Assembly (NCBI GenBank): GCA_032209605.1
Contig: JASFXZ010000039.1
Coordinates: 1,860,001-1,924,000, forward strand
Direction: 5' to 3'
Length of the DNA: 64,000 nt
Source: Mactromeris polynyma
Taxonomy: Eukaryota; Mollusca; Bivalvia; Venerida; Mactridae
The first letter of the stretch is position 1. Each line of letters opens with the position of its first letter. The translations under genes and the position numbers were made by a program. This document shows positions 12,926 to 23,649 of the stretch, one piece after another. Under the pieces are notes generated by a model. The model made no database searches and was not told where the DNA came from. It saw nothing but the letters and a program-made list of their open reading frames with translations.

Positions 12926-14781
12926 ATGTGTACTATCATGTATTTAACTTCAGTCAATAACAGAAACAGAACTAAAACGGGTTGTATCATCGATGCAGGG
13001 ATGCTTATAAACAGCTGCAGTTATAACATTATTGATATGATGAACACATCGTCATCTTTAGCAGTTTGCTTACCCGATCACTCCTCAATATGAGAAGGTT
13101 ATACTGTATGAAGGGATGGAAATTATCATCGAAATCAGTATATTTTGTTTGCAAATTTGAAAATATTCAAATATTCAATTTTATGATGCTCAGTCTGTCC
13201 CAATATTGGTATTCCAGCTTATGTGGGATTGAGGAGCATACATTACCTGCTCAACCTGTTTAAGATTCTGGTGTATATAGCAATACGAATTTTAACAATG
13301 TGTTTTCAGAGGAATACCGATCAGATTGATATATGTTCATATGCAGGCAAACAATAAGAACACTACCAGACAGGGTACCCTTTATATTGCTTTTAGAGCA
13401 TATTTCTCACTGATTGGATTGTAACTAGGAAAAATCTTTTATCATAAACTGTTCAACATCATGAATTATTAACTGGAATTCTCTGTTGGTGTTCGGAAGA
13501 CTATCTGTTGGATAATGATCATTTATTGGTCATATGTTTATGGTGGCTCAATTTTACGGTATTATTACATTGATGGATGTTTTATTTGAGGGAATTTAAT
13601 TGATGAGCACTAATTAGTACAGACAAGACATTGTCTTGATTGTGTCATAAATCATATGGCTGGAGGTATACTGCTTTGACAGTGACAGTATCTTAATAAT
13701 TTGTAAACTGATTGTTTAGAAGACATTGAATTCAGTGCCAGCCATTATGGCACAAAATCAGTCAATTTGAATAGAACCTAATTAGAAAATGTCCCTCCTA
13801 ATAATTAAGATTTCTTAACTGTAGAAAATTCTAAAGAAATATTGGTGATCAATCATTTTTGACTGGTTATCATATTTGTGACAAATGGACTGGTTCATTA
13901 GGATTTTGATGTATGTGTCACAGTCTAAAATGAGATCAAAGAGAGCTTTCAGTCTTTAAAACAAGTGTTGGGTCTCATTAAAAATATAAAGAGAATCAGT
14001 CTGTTTTAATTTCTTCAGGCATTATGTCACCAACATGTCCCGATGCACAAAAATGAGTAAATCAGGAATTTCAATAATTAAAGCATTTTTCCCCTTGACT
14101 TGAACATTTTTCATCCGACAAGTGACGATCGGTTGGCCTCGGCTTGGGATTTTTTTGTTCATATTGCACAATTCCACTGTCAATGGCTCTAATGCTTTTC
14201 TTTAAATATGAAAAGTTGCTGAACTGAAATATTTGAAATTCATCCGTTCATTATATTCCTATTAACAGTAATGACACATATCTGTGAGGAAATGTCAGCT
14301 GCTGAGTGAGATTGAAGATATAATGCATGCTTATTTGATTACCATGTCATCCCCTAAGACCTGATGATATATTTAACATAGCCTTGTTGTTTAGTTATAA
14401 TGTTGTATATGAGGATTTTTTGTCATATTTCCCTTTGACCAAATCCAATTGTAAAGAGCTTTAGATGGTTAAGGATTATCACTGTTTGTCCTTATATGCC
14501 AAAATATTTCAGAAATGTTTACTAGTTTCAGATTAAAAATCCCAACAATTAAAGAAATTTCTTATTACAGTAAAAAATAGAGCAACTTGCCTATATGTAT
14601 TGTTTTGTTAAAAAATGTATCACATGGTTTATGTTCATATACAATTTTTTTTTATGCATTATAGTCTAGTTTTCATTATAACCTACCACCAATCAGGTAT
14701 ATGAAGTGTATTTCAATTAACAATAAGTTTAACTCTGTTTCAGTCAACTTGCAGAGGGTACATCAGATCTTAGAATATTAG
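12926..14781. other. Gene-free stretch
   Basis: No exon, transposase motif or tandem repeat that I can support. The short plus-strand open frame at 13,066-13,263 has no recognisable domain. Confidence 0.5.
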
Positions 14782-15097
14782 ATAAGAAATATCTTGAAAA
14801 AAGATGGTTGGCGCAATTTGAAGGTTAATATTTGTTATGCAACATAAAAAATGCCGAGATGTTACGATTGCTGGTCACTCCAGATCAAAAATGGAGTTTG
14901 GTAAATTCACGTAAATTCAGTGGATTTCGGTAGGGTAACGCACCCCTTACCAAAAGATTAACCAATCCGTGTCAAGGTTACAAACGTTGTTCGGTTGAAG
15001 AGAAGTTGGTTTAAAGGTTAAAGAAAGATTTGATTGGTTTACACAACACTGATATGCAAATAGCAAAGCCATGTTAGTACGGCTGTGCAAATAAAGC
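14782..15097 (+). mobile_element. Repeat A copy 3
   Basis: This full-length copy starts ATAAGAAATATCTTGAAAAA and ends GGCTGTGCAAATAAAG. It keeps GATGTTACGATTGCTGGTCAC and GATATGCAAATAGCAAAGCC. It is the most colinear with copy 1. All three full copies share the plus orientation. Confidence 0.75.
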
Positions 15098-16307
15098 TGT
15101 TGTTTCTTATCTTGTAATCATACAGTAATGTTATAATGCCCTCCTTTGCTTACATTCTGTGACAGTCAGGGTCTCCAAATAATGTTTGTGGATGATTGGA
15201 ATGAGGTGAATATTCATTTGTGGTGTCCCATCATGTGATTGCTGTTCACCAATATTATGCAACTTGCTAATTATATCCACATTTTCCTATCCACAGAAAA
15301 AGGTTTTCCAAAATTTCGTCAGGTCATACATGACTGTTTTCTTAATGTCTTGTATCAGTGTCTTTCAATGGCAATGGCAAACACTATCAACTTATAAGAG
15401 GGAAATTGTTTCTGTAATAAGTACAAAAAGGTGAAGGTGAAAGGTTTTATCATACGTTCCCCCTGTTTAAAGGACTAATCATTTCTGAACACATTTACTT
15501 CCCTATTTCTATCCATGTAATGCTATGCATATTGGCATTGGCACCAAGCAGGTATGCAAAAGGTTACCGTTATTTAACTAATTGGTGGCTCAACAATCGG
15601 CCATATCAGAACAGACCTTTGACCTCCAGTTCCCATGGTGTTTACCACAACCACTCTGCCAAGGGAAAGGGTTTACAAGTGTATGTGTTCCAAATGGAAA
15701 TCATGATCTGTAAGATCTAAAATAATGATTGTAAACAAGTTTTTGTAAATGGTAAAAGATCAATAAACTACTTCCAGATTCTATTGAACTTCTTCATTTA
15801 ATTATTGAAAAACATTATTACTGAGATTAAATAAGAAAATAAACCACTTAAAAAGAATCAATTTGTATTCATCGGTATTATTATTACTTTTATTTTGGAT
15901 AAAATGGTGTAGAAATATATTAATTAGTATTTAGTGAATATTAAAGAGATATAAAACAAGGCTTCAGGGTTTAACATTGTCTTGTAAAGAAAATTACTGG
16001 CAGATCAAAGCTGTTTAAACCTGTAAAATTGATATAAAATCTTCAATCTGATGCTGTTTTAGTGTTAATTGCTGACTATAAAGTGGTCTAGATGAACTAC
16101 ATGCATGTACATACACTCAAGGGTATATGTTTTCTGAACGGACAATTTATAAGAATGGAGTTAACCGCTGTAAGAGATTTTACCAACTTAAGGATTAGTC
16201 AAGTATCATATAATTGACAATAACTTGAGATCTTGAATTCATGGATTTTCGTAGCAGAACTATATGTCCTATAATGTAAAGACTTATGTCTGATTTATAT
16301 CAAAATA
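15098..16307. other. Gene-free stretch
   Basis: No supported feature. The open frame at 15,520-15,720 has no family resemblance. Confidence 0.5.
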
Positions 16308-16541
16308 CAGTAAAACCTCAATAATATGACCACCCTTCTGACCCTCGAAAATTGATGTTATTATTGCGGTGGTCTTAATATTGAGATTGAATAAAAAGCA
16401 AAATAGCAAAAATCCTTCTTCTTCTTCTTCCCATTAAAGTACAGGGCCCACTCTGGGGCATCGACGCACTTGACTATAATAAAATAGACTTGAAAAGTAT
16501 GTTCTTTAGTACTGAGGTGGTCTTTAAGTGAGGTTTTACAG
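16308..16541. mobile_element. Short inverted-terminal-repeat element (MITE-like, pogo/Tigger style ends)
   Basis: The left end is CAGTAAAACCTC preceded by TA. The right end is GAGGTTTTACAG, whose complement CTGTAAAACCTC matches the left with one difference. GACCACC and GGTGGTCTT blocks sit inside the ends as an extended imperfect inverted repeat. Length is about 234 bases with no coding capacity. CAGT-initiated ends and a TA on the left fit Tc1/mariner-pogo MITEs. The right-hand TA is not evident, because minisatellite DNA starts there. Confidence 0.55.
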
Positions 16542-16544
16542 GGT

Positions 16545-17146
16545 AGAGTTTAAACCAGTTTATATACATGGGTAAACCAGTTTCAATACAGGGGTAGCGA
16601 GTTTAAACCAGTTTCAATACAGGGGTAGAGAGTTTAAACCAGTTTCAATACAGGGGTAGAGAGTTTAAACCATTTTCAATACAGGGGTAGCGAGTTTAAA
16701 CCAGTTTCAATACAGGGGTAGAGAGTTTAAACCAGTTTCAATACAGGGGTAGAGAGTTTAAACCAGTTTCAATACAGGGGTAGAGAGTTTAAACCAGTTT
16801 CAATACAGGGGTAGAGAGTTTAAACCAGTTTCAATACAGGGGTAGAGAGTTTAAACCAGTTTCAATACAGGGGTAGAGAGTTTAAACCAGTTTCAATACA
16901 GGGGTAGAGAGTTTAAACCAGTTTCAATACAGGGGTAGAGAGTTTAAACCAGTTTCAATACAGGGGTAGAGAGTTTAAACCAGTTTCAATACAGGGGTAG
17001 AGAGTTTAAACCATTTTCAATACAGGGGTAGCGAGTTTAAACCATTTTCAATACAGGGGTAGAGAGTTTAAACCAGTTTCAATACAGGGGTAGAGAGTTT
17101 AAACCAGTTTCAATACAGGGGTAGAGAGTTTAAACCAGTTTCAATG
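16545..17146 (+). repeat. 31-bp minisatellite, about 19 units
   Basis: The unit is GTTTAAACCAGTTTCAATA followed by CAGGGGTAGAGA, period 31. Units are nearly identical; the few variants are CC/AGTTT versus CC/ATTTT and GAGAG versus GCGAG. Each unit holds the palindrome GTTTAAAC. The 19-base GTTTAAACCAGTTTCAATA core is shared with the 33-bp array downstream, so the two arrays have a common origin. Confidence 0.95.
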
Positions 17147-17510
17147 AAGAGTGAAATAAAAGCTTAAACCACTTAATAAAGACGTAATGAGACTTTGTAC
17201 CAATTCAGGGATTGAGTTTAAACTGGTTTATGAAATAGAGAATGATTCATTAAATCAGTTTCTATAAATAGAAATAAAAGGGTTTGATATTCTGGGTATG
17301 AAAGTTTAAACCAGTTTTAAGAAAAAGGAATGAGTATGTTAACCATTATCTGAGATTGATGGTCAATTCTCAAACAAGAGGGAATCAAGAGTTTAAACCA
17401 GTTACAATTAAGAGGGAGTGAGACTTTAAAGGGGGAGCAAGAATTTCAATACATTTGTATAAAGGTGGATGGGGGATTAAACAAGTTTCAGGGAAATAGT
17501 TTAAACCAGT
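17147..17510 (+). repeat. Degenerate junction between the 31-bp and 33-bp arrays
   Basis: Scattered, diverged copies of AGTTTAAACCAGTTT with irregular spacing and unlike linkers (TTAAACTGGTTTATG, GTTTAAACCAGTTACAA). This looks like old, unhomogenised units between two recently amplified blocks. Confidence 0.75.
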
Positions 17511-19560
17511 TTTAATATGGAGAGAAGGAAAGTTTAAAGCAGTTTTAATATAGAAGAAGGAATTATAGTTTAAACCAGTTTCAATGTGGAGGGAAGGAGA
17601 GTTTAAAGCAGTTTTAATATGGAGGGAAGGAGAGTTTAAAGCAGTTTTAATATGGAGGGAAGGAGAGTTTAAAGCAGTTTCAATATGGAGGGAAGGAGAG
17701 TTTTAAGCAGTTTTAATATAGAGGGAATTATAGTTTAAACCAGTTTCAATGTGGAGGGAAGGAGAGTTTAAAGCAGTTTTAATATGAAGGGAAGGAGAGT
17801 TTAAAGCAGTTTTAATATGAAGGGAAGGAGAGTTGATAGCAGTTTCAATATGGAGGGAAGGAGAGTTTAAAGCAGTTTTAATATGAAGGGAAGGAGAGTT
17901 TAATGCAGTTTCAATATGGAGGGAATTATAGTTAAAGCAGTTTCAATATGGAGGGAATTATAGTTTAAAGCAGTTTCAATATGGAGGGAAGGAGAGTTTA
18001 AAGCAGTTTCAATATGGAGGGAATTATAGTTTAAACCAGTTTCAATATGGAGGGAAGGAGAGTTTAAAGCAGTTTCAATATGGAGGGAAGGAGAGTTTAA
18101 AGCAGTTTCAATATGAAGGGAAGGAGAGTTTAAAGCAGTTTCAATATGGAGGGAAGGAGAGTTTAAACCAGTTTCAATATGGAGGGAAGGAGAGTTTAAA
18201 GCAGTTTCAATATGGAGGGAATTATAGTTAAAGCAGTTTCAATATGGAGGGAATTATAGTTTAAACCAGTTTCAATATGGAGGGAAGGAGAGTTTAAACC
18301 AGTTTCAATATGGAGGGAAGGAGAGTTTAAAGCAGTTTCAATATGGAGGGAATTATAGTTAAAGCAGTTTCAATATGGAGGGAATTATAGTTTAAACCAG
18401 TTTCAATATGGAGGGAAGGAGAGTTTAAAGCAGTTTCAATATGGAGGGAAGGAGAGTTTAAAGCAGTTTCAATATGTAGGGAAGGAGAGTTTAAAGCAGT
18501 TTCAATATGGAGGGAAGGAGAGTTTAAAGCAGTTTCAATATGGAGGGAAGGAGAGTTTAAAGCAGTTTCAATATGGAGGGAAGGAGAGTTTAAAGCAGTT
18601 TCAATATGGAGGGAATTATAGTTTAAAGCAGTTTCAATATGGAGGGAAGGAGAGTTTAAAGCAGTTTCAATATGGAGGGAATTATAGTTTAAAGCAGTTT
18701 CAATATGAAGGGAAGGAGAGTTTAAAGCAGTTTCAATATGAAGGGAAGGAGAGTTTAAAGCAGTTTCAATATGGAGGGAAGGAGAGTTTAAAGCAGTTTT
18801 AATATGGAGGGAAGGAGAGTTTAAAGCAGTTTCAATATGGAGGGAATTATAGTTTAAACCAGTTTCAATATGGGGGGAAGGAGAGTTTAAAGAAGTTTTA
18901 ATATTGAGGGAAGGAGAGTTTAAAGCAGTTTCAATATGGAGGGAATTATAGTTTAAACCAGTTTCAATATGGAGGGAAGGAGAGTTTAAACCAGTTTCAA
19001 TATGGAGGGAAGGAGAGTTTAAACCAGTTTCAATATGGAGGGAAGGAGAGTTTAAAGCAGTTTCAATATGGAGGGAAGGAGAGTTTAAACCAGTTTCAAT
19101 ATGGAGGGAAGGAGAGTTTAAACCAGTTTCAATATGGAGGGAAGGAGAGTTTAAACCAGTTTCAATATGGAGGGAAGGAGAGTTTAAACCAGTTTCAATA
19201 TGGAGGGAAGGAGAGTTTAAACCAGTTTCAATATGGAGGGAAGGAGAGTTTAAAGCAGTTTTAATATGGAGGGAAGGAGAGTTTAAACCAGTTTCAATAT
19301 GGAGGGAAGGAGAGTTTAAACCAGTTTCAATATGGAGGGAAGGAGAGTTTAAACCAGTTTCAATATGGAGGGAAGGAGAGTTTAAACCAGTTTCAATATA
19401 GAGGGAATTATAGTTTAAACCAGTTTCAATATGGAGGGAAGGAGAGTTTAAAGCAGTTTTAATACAAAGGGTATGAGAGTTTACACCAGTTTTAATATAA
19501 ATTAGGGAATGAGTTTAAACCAGTTTCAATAAAGAGGGATGGAGAGTTGAAACCAGTTTC
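17511..19560 (+). repeat. 33-bp minisatellite, about 60 units
   Basis: The unit is AGTTTAAAGCAGTTTCAATA plus TGGAGGGAAGGAG, period 33. Main variants are AAAGC versus AAACC, TTTCAA versus TTTTAA, GGAAGGAGAG versus GGAATTATAG, and TATGGAGG versus TATGAAGG. From about 18,960 to 19,420 AAACC units dominate, while AAAGC dominates upstream, showing local homogenisation. The plus strand carries an unbroken purine run (GGAGGGAAGGAGAG) in most units. Boundary units at both ends are degenerate. Confidence 0.95.
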
Positions 19561-20129
19561 AACCAGTTGGATGTGATTTTATCCAGACTTTCTGTTTTTG
19601 TACTGTCCATATGAGAGCTATATTGAATAATTTCGGTTATAATGTTGCATCTTTACTTGTTCAAATACAAGCTTGACAGAGAGGACAAAATTTTGACTCA
19701 ATAAAGGTTTGCATAATCATGCTTTGATGTTTTCTCTTGTCAGCTACATATCCGCAAAACTGAAGCAAGGCCAGAGTTTTTTTGCATTCATTTACTTGGA
19801 ACATGAGACAAAATTTGAGAAATGTTCCCAATTTGATGATTTGATTGTGGTACAGTAGAAGATAGGACAATCAAATTACATAGTTACAATCAGATTTGCG
19901 GAATCTATCTATGAAAATATAATCTAATTCCAGTAGATACAATTTCTGCTGCAATTATTTTTGTATTAATTAATTGGTTTCCGTTCCATTGAATCCTTTG
20001 TTCCAAAGAAATGAAGTCTTTCAGACTGACATATGAGATTGGAAAATTCCTTTTCCATTATATGCAGTATCAGACTTTTTGGCATCTATGAAATGTATTT
20101 GATGGAAATATGTTGCTAAACCAGGGTAC

Positions 20130-20300
20130 AGAGGGGGCCTACATGTAGGAGTGGTTACAGTCACTGACATCAAATTACTTGCCCCTCCCTGCTGCAGGTA
20201 TATATCTAATGGCATTATGTAGAATGTGTGAGAAAGGTATCCAGCATGCCTGCAGAATGTTTGTGGTTCTACCCACGTATCTGCTTGGGGTCTTCCTGGA
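20130..20300 (+). mobile_element. tRNA-derived SINE, 5' part
   Basis: GGGGGCCTACATGTAGGAGTGG, then TTACAGTCACTGACATCAAA and TTACTTGCCCCTCC is a decayed tRNA-like head (serine/leucine type). A body follows with GTGGTTCTACCCACGTATCTGC and GGGGTCTTCCTGG. The minus-strand element at 47,480-47,875 has the same order, so both belong to one family. This copy stops shortly after GGGTCTTCC and lacks the tail. The B box is not recognisable. A minus-strand open frame over this region is spurious. Confidence 0.65.
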
Positions 20301-21949
20301 TATTTTATGCGAATTTAAGTCCCATTATAAATCAAAGCACTGAAAGTGCTGTCAGCAAGGGGCTCACTGCAGACCACAGATGTCAATTGCTCAAATCCGT
20401 TTTCTAGCTGATATCGCAAATGCTTACTGCTATTTTTTGTTAGACAAGGATTACTTTCTTCAGGAGTATGTAGACTTTGGCGGTTCAGAATAACAGACTT
20501 GCGATGACTCGTCCGATGAGTGTCCGTAGATTTTGCCCACTAAAGCAATTGGCTCTGACAAGCCCCTTGCTAAAAAGACGTGAGCAGAGTCTTCCCCTGC
20601 AGGCTCAGTATAGGTTAGTGCAGGTTATTATATTATATATCTATCTTTCACACGTCCTCTGCTTGACTTGTTAGTCTGTAGTTCAAGCCTTGTCTGTTTA
20701 TTAAAAGATTAAAGGAATCGTTCTCTGGTTACAACTAGAAAGATCTGGTGTGCAAGATGGTTCACAATCCATTTTGTATCTTAAATCCTTACAGAAGAAG
20801 TTAAACCAGCCTTTTGTTATAACAAAACAATACTACCACTGCAGACTTTAAATTTTTATTCCTATAAAAATGACAAAGCTGTTGTCAAAGATTTTGCTCT
20901 GAAATTGATGCTATAATGCCATTTTTAACTTCCTCCCGGTACTAATAATGTCCAAAGAAATCAATCAGTGCAGAAACACACACTCACAGTCCAATATACT
21001 GTTACAGAGCTTTCAGAAAAACAAACACTGGAACACTGGATGAAATTATGGAAACCAGAGTGCTGATTTCTCTAATAATGGACACCACTGCCAATATTAT
21101 CAGAAATAAATGGATTAGACTCGTAAGCTGAATAGTTCCTGCATTTGGGGCATTGATATACAGAAAGGTCTTTTTGTTCCATTTATGTCGAGGCATATGC
21201 TGTTCAAACAGTTTGTGATGAGTAAGATCTTTGTTCTCTAAAAGCTTTCAATCATGATGTGAAATCTGAGTCATTCAGATGCTTGACAAGGTACCTGATT
21301 GTTTGGGGAAACAATAATTTCTAGACTAAGAGAATGACTGAGTCAATGTGTGAAGTATTTAATAATTCTATAAGAATACTCATGTGTAAAAAGAAATGTG
21401 TTGAATAATCAGACTGTAACAAGAAAGCAGTTAATGTATCATTAATGATATCCAATTGAATTCTACAACTACCACTGACATTTCAATCAGTATGTGGTTC
21501 AGAGTATGATAGATTCATTTAAGACACCCAGTGTTTTTTTCCACCCTTTTGTGAATGGGGCCGGGGCCTATATAATTGTGAAAAAAGCATCAAATTGCCC
21601 ATAATTTTGAATATCATAGTTTGCTTAAAATAAAGAGATACTGATTAACATGACCTCATGTAGTACAATTGTAGGCTAGCAGTGTATTAATCTATGGACT
21701 ATAGCATAGCAGTTTAAAATATTGATAGTCAGATTGATCAACATTCGTAAACAAAAACCTGAAAATATTAAGTGGCCTGAATTGTGAATTTTTAGCCAGA
21801 TTTTTGTGAAAAAGCATACTTTTGGTGATTGTGAATGGGGCCCAATTTCGGCCCCATTTTGGGGCAAACAAAAACACTGACACCATGCGATATATATATA
21901 TGTAAGTTCTTCAGTAAAATGATAAATTAAAAAGAAGTGTTATGTGTTA
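20301..21949. other. Gene-free stretch
   Basis: No supported gene or element. Short open frames at 20,477-20,674 and 21,002-21,196 have no recognisable domain. A GGGGCC-containing low-complexity patch near 21,545-21,570 is echoed around 21,835-21,865, perhaps a weak dispersed repeat. Confidence 0.4.
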
Positions 21950-22677
21950 CGAAGAGCACGAAGTCCTCATGGTGAGCTTTTAGGATCCTTGAATGTCCGT
22001 CGGCGTGCGTCGTGAATTGTGCGTCAACATTTTTCTTTAAACAACATATCCTATACTACAGAATGGATTTTGTCCAAACTTCACAGGAATGATCCATGGG
22101 TGGACCTCTTTCAATGTTGCATAAACCTTTCGAAGTTATATAAATTGTTCTAGTCTATTCCATAAGTAGGTCACAGGAGCTAAAAATAGATTTTAAAGTG
22201 TAAACTTTGAAAATCTTCTTGTCCCAAACCATAAGGTCTAGAGCTTTTATATTTGGTGTGTAGCATTGTCTAGTGGTCCTCTTACAAGATTGCGTAAATT
22301 ATTAAAATCTGTCGAAAAACATGGCCGCCAGGGGCGGGCCTTGTTTCCTATATGTATATACACTGGAATCTATAAACGTCATCTCCTCGTAAATCCCTGA
22401 ATGGATTTTGACCAAACTTAGGTGGTTCTCTATCAAAGTTACATGAATAACTTTGGTCTGACTTCATAAGTAGGTCATGGGAGCTAAAAATAGATTTTAG
22501 AAGTGAAAACTTCAAGAAATCTTCTTGTGCAAAAACCATAAGGTCTAGAGCTTTGATATTTGGTGCTTAGCATTGTCTAGTGGTCCTCTTAAAATATTGC
22601 ATAAATTATTAAGTTCCGTAAAAAACATGGCAGTTTACCCAGGTGAGCGATATAGGGCTATCATGGCTCTCTTGTTA
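21950..22677 (+). repeat. Bivalve-type dispersed repeat with two ~310-bp tandem units
   Basis: The leader has GTGAGCTTTTAGGATCC, GTCCGTCGGCGTGCGTCG and GTGCGTCAACATTTTTCTTT. Two units follow, each with GAATGGATTTTG.CCAAACTT, CATAAGTAGGTCA, GAGCTAAAAATAGATTTTA, CCATAAGGTCTAGAGCTTT and TAGCATTGTCTAGTGGTCC. It ends CAGGTGAGCGATATAGGGC and GGCTCTCTTGTT. This order of blocks is familiar from repeats in bivalve genomes. No coding frame. Confidence 0.8.
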
Positions 22678-23649
22678 ACAGATGCAAGGGCTGTGTCAAG
22701 CTTCTTATGCCTATAAAATTGAATGGAGCTTGAATAAACTGCAAAACTTCTCTGATGACTATATTATTATGGTATTTTCAAACCACTTTCTATAAAAGAC
22801 TTTCTGATAGAATGAAAATAACATATTTCTGAGTTGACAGTTACTGTAGCTGATTTATAATTAAATGAATGTATGTATTTTCTGAGGCCTCAATTAGAAA
22901 TTCTGTCAAATCAGAGATGCTATTCTAGTTGGTAGCTTTGATCATCTACAGGGAATGGCATTAGGGTTGTGACGTCAAAAATGCTGTTCATATGTGTTTA
23001 AATAGATTGTGTTGCATTCAATAGCTTGAGTATCGAGTTCTTCAGTGACAACGAAGTTTGTCTGTGAATAAAAGGAGTACTAGTTTTATGTCTTATTCCT
23101 TGCAAATTATTTCGTATTTAATGCAATAAGAAATGTTTTATGATGGCAAGAATTCATTCCTTAACAAATATGTTTTGTCATCTTAAATATTTTATTCTCT
23201 AAATTTGGAAAGTATTCTGCAGACAGGATATCCTGCATTGAAGTAGAAATGATATATTTTGTAAAAAATTATAAGCAAATATTCTCTGGAATCAGTTTGG
23301 TCCAGATGGAGTGTAAGTGTGTGTCTGTTGTTTGGGGCGACGATGAGTTTGATTGCCAGGGGAAGTATGTGGGTGCTTTTCAGGATGACTTTATTCAGGA
23401 TGTTATATACCGCCATAGATACCAGTATGTAAGACATTCACCATTATATGTCAAATATAAGTCAAATATCTTATGAACCTGTGTTTAGACAACTACAGCT
23501 CTTGGACAACTGAAATATTATCAGACAAAATGGCCTTTTAACTTGAATCACCACAAAAGCTGTAAATTGATCTGTCGAACTTGCTGTTAAGACTTTTCAT
23601 CGTTTTAAAGGTTTTATATAAACTGAATGGAAGATAAAACCCCTAATTT
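22678..23649. other. Gene-free stretch
   Basis: No supported gene. Two overlapping open frames on opposite strands at 23,192-23,476 have no family resemblance and no clear splice context. Confidence 0.45.
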
